Part shown: positions 53,816 through 63,604 of the stretch, piece after piece
Layout: each line of letters starts with the position of its first letter
How positions within the stretch are numbered: the first letter of the stretch is position 1
DNA from: Prevotella herbatica
GTDB taxonomy: Bacteria; Bacteroidota; Bacteroidia; Bacteroidales; Bacteroidaceae
Length of the DNA: 64,000 bases
NCBI RefSeq assembly: GCF_017347605.1
Contig: NZ_AP024484.1
Location: forward strand, 2,184,501-2,248,500
Direction of reading: 5' to 3'
The notes under the pieces: generated by a model
Databases searched by the model: none
What the model was told of the DNA's origin: nothing
Seen by the model: only the letters and a program-made list of their open reading frames with translations
Position numbers and translations under genes: made by a program

Positions 53816-54282
53816 CCGCGAGAAACGCGTGAACGGCCGTTATTGTTGTTATAGTTTCGTTTCCCAAACTGTCTTTCTCTGCCAAATCTGCGAGATCTGC
53901 GAGAGAACGGCCGTTTATATCTCAAGCAAACTTGCCCCAGCTTACATTTGTACGACAAGCCTTCAAGAACAACTCTTTTATCCTTATGAAATAGACAAGA
54001 GTACAATAGATTTAAGAACTGCTTTTTTGTTTATAATTCATTCCCAATATGATTTTATTTTTCTCATGCAAAAATGAGAACTGGCGATAGCTTATTTTGG
54101 TAGAATATTTATACCATTAACATCAAATAGTAGTGTGTTTACACGCTACCTTTTTTTGTGTTTTTTCCTTGTGTAGGATACCAATAAGCGATTTCTGTAT
54201 TTATTTTTCATTCATTCCATCCATTTTAATATATTTTTAGCTTTTTGTTAACTAATAATTAGCATGCTACTATTATTTTTTG
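53816..54282. other. Repeat remnants and AT-rich DNA before the EPS locus
   Basis: Has one ACGGCCGTT copy (to 53840), a CTGCG copy (TGCGAGATCTGCGAGAGAAC) and then about 350 bp of plain AT-rich sequence. No credible gene. Confidence 0.5.
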
Positions 54283-54589
54283 TAATTTTGTGCCGATTTC
54301 AGGGATATTATTATTATCCGAACTGTAAGAGTAGTGATTATTATCGTATGTTTTTTATAACAACGAACATTATATATTTTGATTGAATTTAAATAATTTA
54401 ATAGCTGGTTTTTTGAATATTCATAGGCACGCATTCTCTTCTAGCTTTAGTTTAATCATATATATTCATGTCTCTATTCTTCAAAACGGTGCGGCTCGTG
54501 CAGTATCCCTTCCACCTCTTGGCAGTTGCCTGGAGGGAGGAGATTTTATATCCATTAACGTCACATTAAAAAAACATCATACAAATTAT
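54283..54589 (+). promoter_or_regulatory. EPS operon promoter (-7 box) and about 290-nt leader
   Basis: TAATTTTG at 54283-54290; the first ATG with a signal peptide is at 54590. The AT-rich leader contains a sharply GC-rich hairpin-forming stretch at about 54509-54541 (CCACCTCTTGGCAGTTGCC then TGGAGGGAGG). No UpxY-type antiterminator gene is next to it. Confidence 0.5.
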
Positions 54590-57085
54590 ATGAAAAGGAT
54601 TCTTTTTAGTTTATTCCTCTCTATTTTATCTCTTGGCGCATTTGCACAGATGAGCGATAGCCAAATCATGAGCTTTTATCAGCGTGAGGCTAAGGCTGGA
54701 ACGTCGCAGGGACAGATTGTTACCAAATTGATGCAAAGTGGTGTCAGTATTGACCAGATTCGCCGTGTTCGTGACCAGTATACCAATCAAGCCAAGGACG
54801 CAGCTAATTCTTCGTCTTCAGCTGATGCTTCTACAGGCTCAACTGGTAACCTTCGTAAAAACAACGGAGCAAAACGTCAGGAACTCACTTCAAAGAGATA
54901 CGATTCTGATAAGCGTACTAAGAAAAATATGCGTGATAATCAGGATGACGAGTCTCAACAAGATGATCAAACGCAGGATCGCTACCTTAAGATGCAGCGA
55001 AATGGTGACGAGCAAGTTGATGAAACGCTTACCCCTGGAGGAAAGAAAGTCTTTGGACGAGATATCTTCAACAATAAACTACTGAGTTTCGAACCGAATA
55101 TGAATATCGCCACGCCGACCAACTATACGATCGGGCCTGGTGATGAAGTTGTTATAGAAATCTATGGAGCTTCACAGAAGAGTCTCACTCTTACCGTGTC
55201 TCCTGAAGGAACTGTTACCGTTCCTGGTTACGGTCCTATCTATGTAAGTGGTATGAGCGTAGATAGAGCCAATGCAAAAATCCGTGCAACCCTTGGTTCA
55301 CGCTTTAGTAGCAGCCAGATTAAAACGTCAGTTGGGCAGACTCGTACGATCATTGTAAATGTGATGGGCGAGGTTAAGGTTCCTGGAACCTATACCCTTA
55401 GTGCTTTCGCTAGTGTCTTCCATGCACTCTATATGGCAGGAGGAATCAATGGACTTGGAACATTACGTAATATCAAAGTCTTCCGCAATGGTCGTCTTGC
55501 TACAGTTGTGGATGTATATGATTATATTCTCAACGGTCGCCTCACTGGTAATATCCGTCTTCGCGACAATGATGTTATCGTTGTAGGACCTTATGACTGT
55601 CTTGTTGATATTGGTGGAGCAGTAAAGCGCCCAATGACTTATGAAATGCGCAAGAACGAAAGTGTCGCTTCTGTTCTAAGATATTCTGGCGGTTTTGCTG
55701 GTAATGCATACAAAAAGTCGATTCGTTTGAATCGTGCCTCTGGTAATGAAAAGTCAGTGTTCAATATCAATGAGTTTGATATGAGCAATTTCCGTATTGC
55801 CGATGGAGACTCTTTGGGTGTCGACTCAATTCTCAACCGTTATGAAAATATGGTTGAGGTGAAAGGTGCTGTTTTCCGTCCAGGAATGTATCAGCTTGGA
55901 AATGATATTAATAGCGTTCGCTCACTCATTCGCCATGCCGAGGGTGTAACAGAGGATGCTTTCACGGATCATGCTGTACTTCATCGCATGAAGGCTGATC
56001 GTACACTTGAAGTAGTATCAGTTGATATAACTGGTATCATGAAGGGTACTGTTGCTGATATTCCTTTGAAGAATGAAGATGTATTGTTCGTCCCAACTCA
56101 GTCAAACCGAACTTCAACCCGTTCTGTCACTATTCATGGAGAAATCCAGTTCCCAGGAACTTATCAGTATGCAGACAATGAAACCATAGAGGACTTTATC
56201 ATGCAGGCTGGTGGACTCACTGATGCTGCTTCTACAGCAAAAGTGGATGTATCTCGTCGCATCATGGATCCAGCGGCAACAGAATCATCAAGAGAGATTG
56301 CACAGACATTTAGTTTCACGTTGAAAGATGGATTTGTCATTGATGGTAAGAAAGAATTTAAACTACAACCTTATGATGAAGTTTATGTTCGTCGTAGCCC
56401 AGGTTTCCAGATTCAGCGTAATGTGCGCATCGAGGGTGAAGTACTCTTCTCTGGTTCATATACGTTAAACAGTAAGAACATGCGACTCAGCGAACTTGTC
56501 AAAGCAGCCGGAGGTACGACTCGTGATGCTTATGTTCGTGGCGCCCGCATAGAACGTCTTATGAATGATGATGAGCGTGCTCGTATGCAGAATGTATTGC
56601 GTATTGCCAATATGCAGAATGAGGATTCTAAGGATTCTATAAAGACGGCTAAATTGGATATCGGTGAAACTTATTATGTTGGTATTCATCTAGAAAAGGC
56701 ACTAGCCAATCCTGGAAGTAACGATGATATAGTGCTTCGCGAGGGTGATAAACTTGTTGTTCCTGAATATAATGGAACTGTCAAGGTCAGCGGTGATGTG
56801 ATGTTCCCAAATACGGTTGCCTATGCTTGTGATAAGAGATATAAGTATTATATCAACCAGGCTGGTGGCTTTGGAATCCGTGCGAAGAAGAGCAAGGCAT
56901 TTATTGTCTATCAAAATGGAACAGTCTGCGAGGTCGGTCACGGCAAAGTTGAGCCAGGATGTGAGATAATTGTTCCTAGCAAGCCAAAATCAAAGGGCAA
57001 TGGTTTAGCCAATATTCTAGGAATAGGAACAAGTGTTGCTTCATTGGCAACGATGATAGCCACTATAAGCAATCTTGTGAAATAA
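54590..57085 (+). CDS. Polysaccharide export protein with multiple SLBB domains (Wza-like)
   Basis: Encodes 831 aa from ATG 54590 (MKRILFSLFLSILSLGAFAQ signal peptide); the frame is open further upstream but lacks a signal peptide there. After a charged, Asp/Gln-rich segment (DNQDDESQQDDQTQDRYL) comes a Poly_export domain (TNYTIGPGDEVVIEIYGASQ, GTVTVPGYGPIYVSGMSVDR). A series of SLBB repeats follows, each with a V-x-GxV-x-x-P-GxY core: VMGEVKVPGTYTLSAF, VKGAVFRPGMYQLGND, IHGEIQFPGTYQYADN, IEGEVLFSGSYTLNSK, and VSGDVMFPNTVAYACD. A C-terminal hydrophobic helix (LANILGIGTSVASLATMIAT) may anchor it. Much longer than E. coli Wza (about 380 aa). It exports polysaccharide across the outer membrane and is first gene of the EPS locus. 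Confidence 0.92.
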   Translation: MKRILFSLFLSILSLGAFAQMSDSQIMSFYQREAKAGTSQGQIVTKLMQSGVSIDQIRRVRDQYTNQAKDAANSSSSADASTGSTGNLRKNNGAKRQELTSKRYDSDKRTKKNMRDNQDDESQQDDQTQDRYLKMQRNGDEQVDETLTPGGKKVFGRDIFNNKLLSFEPNMNIATPTNYTIGPGDEVVIEIYGASQKSLTLTVSPEGTVTVPGYGPIYVSGMSVDRANAKIRATLGSRFSSSQIKTSVGQTRTIIVNVMGEVKVPGTYTLSAFASVFHALYMAGGINGLGTLRNIKVFRNGRLATVVDVYDYILNGRLTGNIRLRDNDVIVVGPYDCLVDIGGAVKRPMTYEMRKNESVASVLRYSGGFAGNAYKKSIRLNRASGNEKSVFNINEFDMSNFRIADGDSLGVDSILNRYENMVEVKGAVFRPGMYQLGNDINSVRSLIRHAEGVTEDAFTDHAVLHRMKADRTLEVVSVDITGIMKGTVADIPLKNEDVLFVPTQSNRTSTRSVTIHGEIQFPGTYQYADNETIEDFIMQAGGLTDAASTAKVDVSRRIMDPAATESSREIAQTFSFTLKDGFVIDGKKEFKLQPYDEVYVRRSPGFQIQRNVRIEGEVLFSGSYTLNSKNMRLSELVKAAGGTTRDAYVRGARIERLMNDDERARMQNVLRIANMQNEDSKDSIKTAKLDIGETYYVGIHLEKALANPGSNDDIVLREGDKLVVPEYNGTVKVSGDVMFPNTVAYACDKRYKYYINQAGGFGIRAKKSKAFIVYQNGTVCEVGHGKVEPGCEIIVPSKPKSKGNGLANILGIGTSVASLATMIATISNLVK

Positions 57086-57121
57086 TTTGTAAGTAACCCC
57101 ATTTTATAATTTCTACATACA

Positions 57122-58219
57122 ATGGATTTTGAATCAAAAGATACACAGTTGAATCATATAAATGAGGCTTCTGATAATAATTTGAAAATTGAAAACGAAG
57201 AAGAGACTTCTATAGATTTAAAGGCTGTATTCGCTGCACTTTGCAAACATAAGTTGCTTTATATAATAGTAATACCTTTGTCATTGATAATTGGCATAAT
57301 ATATGCGAAGTCTCTGCCAAAATATTATAAGTGTCAGGTAACACTTGCTCCTGAACTTGGTGGAGCAACAGGAGGAGGAACCCTCAGCTCTTTGGCTTCG
57401 TCAATGGGCTATAAGGTTGGTGGTAGTAAAGGCGATGCTGATGCCATTACTCCTACACTCTATCCAGACCTCATGAACTCGGTTGATTTTAAAACGAGCC
57501 TTTTTGATGTAAAAGTGCATCGCATGGACAGTAGCAGAGTCATGACATATTATGATTATCTCCTTTATTATCAGAAAACACCGTGGTGGTCGAGACTATT
57601 CAGTGGAAAGGATACAATCCGCCATGAAAAGGTAAATCCATTTATGTTGACAAAAAAACAGACAGATATAGCTAAAATTATCAATTCAAATGTTGTCTGC
57701 GATGTTGACAATAAAACAGGTGTAATCACTATTGATGTTACTGATCAGGACCCATTGATAGCGGCAATGATGGCGGACTCAGTAAAGACGCGTCTTCAAA
57801 CTTTTATCACAAGGTATCGTACCAATAAAGCGCGCAATGATCTTGAAAGTACAAAGAAACTGTGCATCGAAGCAAAACGAAGATACGAACGTGCTCGTCA
57901 ACTCTATGGAGCCTTCAGTGATGCAAATCAGGAAGTAATCCTAGAGAGTGTACGAAGTAAGCAGGAAGATTTAGAGAACGACATGCAGTTACAGTTCAAT
58001 AACTATAATGCTCTAGCTGCTAGCCTTCAGGCAGCCTATGCAAAGGTTCAGGCAGTCACTCCTGTATTTACAACTTTGCAGAGTGCAACTGTTCCAACAA
58101 AAAAAACGAGTCCACAAGGAAGTCAGATAGTTCTAGTATTTCTCTTTGTCGGCATCCTAATCCCAACCATCTACGCATTAGCTAAAGAAGGAGAACTCAA
58201 AAGAATGATAGGCATTTAG
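57122..58219 (+). CDS. Wzz/Etk-like chain-length or export co-regulator
   Basis: Encodes 365 aa. Cytoplasmic N-terminus, first membrane helix about 45-64 (LLYIIVIPLSLIIGIIYA), a periplasmic domain with YYKCQVTLAPELGGATGGGT and coiled-coil ARNDLESTKKLCIEAKRRYE, a Wzz-type PxxP before the second helix (ATVPTKKTSPQGSQ), and helix two IVLVFLFVGILIPTIYALAK. There is no tyrosine-kinase domain. It controls polymer length and pairs with the SLBB protein 36 bp upstream. Confidence 0.9.
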   Translation: MDFESKDTQLNHINEASDNNLKIENEEETSIDLKAVFAALCKHKLLYIIVIPLSLIIGIIYAKSLPKYYKCQVTLAPELGGATGGGTLSSLASSMGYKVGGSKGDADAITPTLYPDLMNSVDFKTSLFDVKVHRMDSSRVMTYYDYLLYYQKTPWWSRLFSGKDTIRHEKVNPFMLTKKQTDIAKIINSNVVCDVDNKTGVITIDVTDQDPLIAAMMADSVKTRLQTFITRYRTNKARNDLESTKKLCIEAKRRYERARQLYGAFSDANQEVILESVRSKQEDLENDMQLQFNNYNALAASLQAAYAKVQAVTPVFTTLQSATVPTKKTSPQGSQIVLVFLFVGILIPTIYALAKEGELKRMIGI

Positions 58220-58520
58220 ATATACTTTTGCGTGCTATATCTCTGCAATCAAATAATGCATGTGATTAAATTTCGTACAAAAGGGAGCTGAGTTACAAAA
58301 TTGCTTGAATCTATGTCGAATGCAGCTGAAATTCTTCGAATAAAAAGCGCAAATAAACGAAACCACGTTCCTTTCTCTTATTTGTGTATTACGTTATTAA
58401 ATAACTGTATCTCAATCTGACATTATAGAGACGAAACAATATTGTAATATTGCTGATAGTTTGAAAACTCAATATATAATGCTACAAATAAGATAATAAT
58501 AACCTTTAAAATATTTAGAC
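58220..58520. other. Intergenic region with a decayed repeat
   Basis: About 300 bp. CTTGAATCTATGTCGAATGC at about 58303 resembles the TTGAGCTATGCCGAACGCAGC part of the dispersed structured repeat. Promoter not clear. Confidence 0.4.
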
Positions 58521-59390
58521 ATGAAGAAGGAATATCAAGTAGAATTTCAAGTACATTACTTCTTAAATCAAGATGGTTTGCATACTTTTAATGCGTTTCA
58601 GCATAATACATGTGAGAAGCAATTATTACAATCTTTGAAGACTATTGCTGCGATGGCTAATTGTCGAGATCTAACTATAGAGTTGAAACCAAGCCAAGAA
58701 GGAGGATGGAAAGATATAATAACTATAGGAGGTGGTGTTGCTTCTTTGTTAGTCTTTGTTAGCGCCTATATCCCTTATTTTTTCAGTCCAGCTGTTGATA
58801 AAAATATTGATACAAAAAATGTTGTTGAAATAGCTGAAAAAATATCAGAAGGAAAATTCACAGAAGAGGAAGCCAAAATACTTGTAGCTGGTAATGAACG
58901 GCTTGAAGCTTATGCAAGCCAATATTATAAGAATCTAAAGAAAGAGCAACGAGTAGTAAAAGTAGAAGGGCAAGTAATAAATCCTGAAAGTAAAAAAATT
59001 ATTTGTACTTCTACGATAAATCAGAAGGACTTTGATAGTCATATTGTGAATAGATATAAAAATAAAATTGATATAAAAGGAACTACCATACAAATTATAT
59101 CCCCAATACTAGTTGATGCTAAAAGTTTTAAATGGAGAGGAAAATATTGTGGTGATGTAATATCATTTGACTTAAAAGACAAGGATTTTATTACTCAGGT
59201 CCATAATCGTGATGTGCTATTTGAGGCAGGAACATCAATTAAGTGTGATTTACAAATAGATCAAACTATTATAGAGAAAGGACCTATGAAGAAAGTAAGA
59301 AACAGTTATACTGTAACTCAAGTTTATTCATGGGAAGATGGTAATCATATACAGACTGAAACTAAAAAATATGGAAAATTAGAAAAGTAG
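58521..59390 (+). CDS. Membrane-anchored protein of unknown function
   Basis: Encodes 289 aa. No signal peptide. Residues 1-60 form a soluble alpha/beta-like start (YQVEFQVHYFLNQDGLHTFN, KTIAAMANCRDLTIELKPSQ). One membrane helix lies at about 72-90 (IITIGGGVASLLVFVSAYIP), then a charged helical segment (GKFTEEEAKILVAGNERLEA) and a C-terminal beta-rich domain (KGTTIQIISPILVDAKSFKW, GDVISFDLKDKDFITQVHNR). The family is not recognised. It interrupts the EPS gene run, with about 300 bp before it and 370 bp after, and looks like an independent insertion. Base composition is more AT-rich than the flanking export genes. Confidence 0.7.
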   Translation: MKKEYQVEFQVHYFLNQDGLHTFNAFQHNTCEKQLLQSLKTIAAMANCRDLTIELKPSQEGGWKDIITIGGGVASLLVFVSAYIPYFFSPAVDKNIDTKNVVEIAEKISEGKFTEEEAKILVAGNERLEAYASQYYKNLKKEQRVVKVEGQVINPESKKIICTSTINQKDFDSHIVNRYKNKIDIKGTTIQIISPILVDAKSFKWRGKYCGDVISFDLKDKDFITQVHNRDVLFEAGTSIKCDLQIDQTIIEKGPMKKVRNSYTVTQVYSWEDGNHIQTETKKYGKLEK

Positions 59391-59758
59391 TATTCTTATC
59401 ATCGTAAAATAAAACATACCTGAATTAGTGTCAAAATACTAATGGGTAATATTGTTGATAATTTTTAGAAGCAGTTTGAAAATAAGTTATTGAATGATTT
59501 AATTAACAAAATTTGATAATGACAACAGTGCTTTGTTTGATCAATTTTAGCTGAAGTATCAAAGATAAAGAATAGTATCAATTACATAGTTTTAGTTTCT
59601 AAAAACGAGCAATAACAAATAAAATAAGTTTTGCAGAAAGTCTTTTGAAACTTAATATAAATTTTAACAAGAGACATAAATAAGATTATTAATCAGCTAA
59701 TTAATGGCATAATAATCGATAAATTGACTTGTTAGATAATCGATTATTGAAATTACAT
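59391..59758. other. AT-rich intergenic region
   Basis: About 370 bp, no ORF of interest and no convincing -33/-7 pair. The palindrome-like AATAATCGATAAATTG ... AGATAATCGATTATT lies just before the next gene. Confidence 0.4.
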
Positions 59759-61012
59759 ATGATGGATAAAGATATAATAATAGCCGTAGCCGGCACTGGC
59801 TATGTAGGATTAAGTATAGCAACATTGTTGAGCCAACACAATAAAGTGATAGCTGTTGATGTTGTTCCTGAAAAGATAGAGCTTATTAATAATAGAAAAT
59901 CACCTATACAAGATGAATACATTGAAAAATATCTTGCAGAGAAAAAACTAAATCTTACAGCAACATTAGAAGCTCGTTCTGCTTATGAACAGGCTGATTT
60001 TGTGGTTGTAGCAACTCCTACTAATTATGACTCTGTAAAAAATTATTTTGATACTAGCCATGTTGAAGAGGTAATCGAATTGGTCCAGGAGGTAAACCCT
60101 AATGCTATTATGGTAATAAAAAGTACTATTCCTGTCGGTTATACAGAAAGTGTACGCAAAAAGTATAATAATAATAATATCATATTTGCGCCAGAGTTCT
60201 TACGAGAAAGCAAAGCTCTTTATGATAATTTGTATCCTAGTAGAATTATTGTAGGTCGTCCAAACAATGATGAACGTTTAGATAAGGCTGCTCATTCTTT
60301 CGCTAATTTACTTCAAGAAGGTGCTATAAAGAAAGACGTTGATACTCTTTTTATGGGACTTACTGAAGCTGAGGCTGTAAAACTTTTTGCAAATACGTAT
60401 CTTGCATTACGTGTCAGTTATTTTAATGAACTTGATACTTATGCCGAAATGAAAGGATTAAATACTAAAGATATTATTGATGGTGTTGGTTTAGATCCAA
60501 GAATTGGTACTTTTTATAATAATCCGTCGTTTGGCTATGGTGGATATTGTTTACCAAAAGACACAAAACAGTTGCTCGCAAACTATCAAAATGTTCCTGA
60601 AAATTTGATAGAAGCTATTGTTGAAAGTAATCGTACTCGTAAGGATTTTATAGCGGATCGTGTATTGTATAAAGCTGGTTACTATGATTATTCTAATAGT
60701 GGTGACTATTCTGCTGAAGTGGAGAAACCTTGTATTATTGGCGTATATAGGTTGACTATGAAAAGCAATAGCGACAATTTTCGTCAGAGCAGTATACAAG
60801 GCGTTATGAAACGAATTAAGGCTAAGGGTGCGACGATTATTATTTATGAACCTAACTTAAATGATGGAGAGACTTTTTTTGGTAGCAAAGTTGTGAATGA
60901 TATTGATGAATTTAAAAAACTTAGTCAAGCAATTATAGCTAATCGCTATGATAAGTGTTTGGATGATTTTGAAGATAAAGTATATACTAGAGATATCTTT
61001 AGAAGAGACTAA
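59759..61012 (+). CDS. UDP-glucose/GDP-mannose dehydrogenase family (Ugd-like)
   Basis: Encodes 417 aa from ATG 59759 (the ATG at 59762 is equally possible). It oxidises a UDP-hexose, most likely UDP-glucose, to the uronic acid for polymer synthesis. Rossmann motif [68 protein letters not shown] and [20 protein letters not shown] are all present. The catalytic cysteine is in [15 protein letters not shown]. The C-terminal domain has [17 protein letters not shown]. The single-polypeptide, roughly 390-420-aa form fits short Ugd enzymes. It belongs to the EPS gene run. Confidence 0.9.
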   Translation: MMDKDIIIAVAGTGYVGLSIATLLSQHNKVIAVDVVPEKIELINNRKSPIQDEYIEKYLAEKKLNLTATLEARSAYEQADFVVVATPTNYDSVKNYFDTSHVEEVIELVQEVNPNAIMVIKSTIPVGYTESVRKKYNNNNIIFAPEFLRESKALYDNLYPSRIIVGRPNNDERLDKAAHSFANLLQEGAIKKDVDTLFMGLTEAEAVKLFANTYLALRVSYFNELDTYAEMKGLNTKDIIDGVGLDPRIGTFYNNPSFGYGGYCLPKDTKQLLANYQNVPENLIEAIVESNRTRKDFIADRVLYKAGYYDYSNSGDYSAEVEKPCIIGVYRLTMKSNSDNFRQSSIQGVMKRIKAKGATIIIYEPNLNDGETFFGSKVVNDIDEFKKLSQAIIANRYDKCLDDFEDKVYTRDIFRRD

Positions 61013-61035
61013 TTATTATTCCAATTCTATACAAT

Positions 61036-62061
61036 ATGACAGCAAAAATAAAATCGCAAAGGGATTATTCAATTGATATATTAAGATGTATCGCTTTATT
61101 GGGCATAATTTGTATTCATGTACAGCCGACTTCTGTATTTATTCAACAATTTAGAAGTTTCGATGTACCTATGATGGTGTTCCTTTCAGGCGTTGTCTTT
61201 AGTATGAGTACTAACCACCACCCAATTGATTATAGGAGATATATAGTGAAGAGATTTGTTAGGCTAATTCTACCTACATGGATATTTTTGTCTGCTTATT
61301 TTGTTTTAAGATATTTGTTGCATCCTGGTACATTACCTTTTGGGATAAACTTCTTTTTTTTATTAACAGGTTGGTATGTTTGGATAATAAGAGTATTCTT
61401 TATTATAGCTCTATTTGCGCCTTTGGTGGTAAATGTCGGAGAGAAACGATCAAATGTAGCTTTATTTATATCGATAGTATTAGGACTTATCATAAATGAA
61501 TTTATTGCAATATTTATACATTCTACAGATAATGAAAGCCTAGTAGTTATGCTTGTTATGAATTTAGGATATTTTTTAGTTTTTATTTTGGGAGTTGGTA
61601 TGAAAAAAATTAGTATAAGTCAACTTAACGTTATAATAATTCTAGCCATAACAAGCTATGGTATTATTGCGACTTATTTATATATTCAAAATAGTCATTA
61701 TGTACAGACTAATGATTATAAATATCCTCCTAGATTTTATTATTTATCATATGCCTTAATGATAATATTATTATTATATAAATATAAAGATATATTGCTG
61801 AAGATATCCCAAAAAATTCATGTTTTTAAATGTTTTCGTTTTATAGGCTCTCATACGATTTGGATATATTTTTATCATATACCTATTGTTGAATATTTAG
61901 TTCCACGTAACCTTCCCGCATCTTGGATTTATAGATATATGCTAGTATTAGCTATTGCTGGATTTTTTACATATATTCAAAGTTACGTTGTTAATAGTTT
62001 GGCTGAAAAATTGAAAAATAAAAAGATAAGTTACTATTTAAAAGTCTTACTTGTAGGATAA
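61036..62061 (+). CDS. Acyltransferase-3 family membrane protein
   Basis: Encodes 341 aa with about ten membrane helices. The N-terminus RDYSIDILRCIALLGIICIH carries the family's R-x-x-x-I/L-D-x-x-R signature and the catalytic His in IICIHVQP. FDVPMMVFLSGVVFSMSTNH and RRYIVKRFVRLILPTWIFLS are the other conserved blocks. It probably O-acetylates or succinylates the exopolysaccharide or its lipid-linked unit. It lies 23 bp after the dehydrogenase and 7 bp before the flippase. Confidence 0.88.
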   Translation: MTAKIKSQRDYSIDILRCIALLGIICIHVQPTSVFIQQFRSFDVPMMVFLSGVVFSMSTNHHPIDYRRYIVKRFVRLILPTWIFLSAYFVLRYLLHPGTLPFGINFFFLLTGWYVWIIRVFFIIALFAPLVVNVGEKRSNVALFISIVLGLIINEFIAIFIHSTDNESLVVMLVMNLGYFLVFILGVGMKKISISQLNVIIILAITSYGIIATYLYIQNSHYVQTNDYKYPPRFYYLSYALMIILLLYKYKDILLKISQKIHVFKCFRFIGSHTIWIYFYHIPIVEYLVPRNLPASWIYRYMLVLAIAGFFTYIQSYVVNSLAEKLKNKKISYYLKVLLVG

Positions 62062-62068
62062 TAAAATT

Positions 62069-63604
62069 ATGATAGAATTAAAATCAGATTATTCGCAGAA
62101 GAATAAGAAAATAGCAATAAATACATTAATTGTTTATGCTCGAATGATTATTGTGACGCTAATCAGCTTAATTACTGTGCGTTACGTTTTAAAGGCTTTA
62201 GGAGCGTCGGATTATGGATTGTACAATGTGGTTGGAGGGGTTGTAGCTATATTGAATTTCATTTGTACAGCTATGCAGACAACAACCCGTAGATACATTA
62301 ATATAGAGATGGGAAAAACAAATCGAAATCTTAACAAAATTTTTAATGTATGTTTGTTACTTCATGTTGGCTTTGCAATTCTCTTGTTAATTATAGTTGA
62401 GACAATAGGTAATTTTTATATATATAATTATCTTAATGTAGTGCCAGAAAAATTACAAGATGCTTCTTTCGTATTTCAAATATCTGCTATAGTTTCTATT
62501 ATTGGTATAATAAATGTACCTTATCAAGGACTTTTGTCTGCTTATGAAAAATTTGGAACTATTGCTTCTATTGATTTTGTTACGACATTATTAAAAATAC
62601 CACTTGTTGTATGTTTGGCTTATTTTGAAGGAAATGCATTACGTTTTTATGCGATAGGAACGTGTCTTATTTCTTTTTCTTCGTTTATACTTTATAGTTT
62701 ATTTTGTTATAAGCATTATTCCGATATTGTTAAATTTAAAACATATAAAGATTGGAAGTTATGCCGTGAAATAATTGCATTTAATAACTACACCGCAATA
62801 GGTGCATTTGCATATATAGGACGTACCCAAGGATCTAATATAATCGTTAACTATTTCTTTGGTACCATTATAAATGGTGCATTTGCGTTAGCATACCAGA
62901 TAGAAAACAATATAATGAATTTCGTTGGTAATTTAGCCACATCTTTTGAGCCTCAAATAACTCAATCTTATAGCAATGGCGATTATAAGAGATGCTATTC
63001 TTTGGTGAGTAAAATTTCAAGATATTGTATTTTAATAATGCTATTTGTCTTGTTTCCATTAATATTAGAGTTAGAATTTATATTAAAAATTTGGTTAGGT
63101 AATATTCCTTCTGGTGTTATTTTGCTTAGTTACTTAACATTGCTAAGTTTATTTGTGAGGTCCTTAACAGGAGGTTTGCCTCCTCTAATTTTAGCTACAG
63201 GCAATGTTAAAAAATTTCAGATTTCAGCGAGTTTTTTGATGTTGATAGGATTACCTTTAGCATTTATAGCTTATATTATTCATGCCCCATATTTTATTAT
63301 TATTGTTATAATGACAATTCTGGATTTAATTAATAGAGGATATATAGTTTATTTGGCCTCTATCCAAACGTCTCTTAATATATATAAATTTATATCAGAA
63401 ACTTATAAACCTGTTGTCTTTATGTTACCTTTTATAATTTTATATATATTGATGGATAAAGAAATAGAGTTTGTTGGTTATACTTATCATATCGTTAATT
63501 TATTATGTGCTTTTATATTTATAGGCTCACTTGGATTTATTTTTGGTTTAGACCATAATGAAAAGAAACTATTAATAGCAAAAATTAGGAGACACAATTT
63601 ATGA
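62069..63604 (+). CDS. Wzx-like polysaccharide flippase (MATE/MOP superfamily)
   Basis: Encodes 511 aa with 12-14 membrane helices. Conserved N-terminus: RMIIVTLISLITVRYVLKAL then GASDYGLYNVVGGVVAIL. AMQTTTRRYINIEMGK, VPYQGLLSAYEKFG and NYFFGTIINGAFALAYQIEN are typical of Bacteroidetes Wzx proteins. It flips the undecaprenyl-linked repeat unit across the inner membrane. It is more AT-rich than the core genes, as is usual for EPS loci. The stop overlaps the start of the next gene (ATGA). Confidence 0.9.
   Translation: MIELKSDYSQKNKKIAINTLIVYARMIIVTLISLITVRYVLKALGASDYGLYNVVGGVVAILNFICTAMQTTTRRYINIEMGKTNRNLNKIFNVCLLLHVGFAILLLIIVETIGNFYIYNYLNVVPEKLQDASFVFQISAIVSIIGIINVPYQGLLSAYEKFGTIASIDFVTTLLKIPLVVCLAYFEGNALRFYAIGTCLISFSSFILYSLFCYKHYSDIVKFKTYKDWKLCREIIAFNNYTAIGAFAYIGRTQGSNIIVNYFFGTIINGAFALAYQIENNIMNFVGNLATSFEPQITQSYSNGDYKRCYSLVSKISRYCILIMLFVLFPLILELEFILKIWLGNIPSGVILLSYLTLLSLFVRSLTGGLPPLILATGNVKKFQISASFLMLIGLPLAFIAYIIHAPYFIIIVIMTILDLINRGYIVYLASIQTSLNIYKFISETYKPVVFMLPFIILYILMDKEIEFVGYTYHIVNLLCAFIFIGSLGFIFGLDHNEKKLLIAKIRRHNL

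Noticed and set aside
53782..54077. ORFs on both strands over the repeats before the EPS locus
   Set aside because: Their sequence (NNNNGRSR..., ALLSLARYF) is a translation of the dispersed repeats.
54383..54589. N-terminal extension of the SLBB export protein
   Set aside because: The extension lacks a signal peptide; the ATG at 54590 gives a perfect one.
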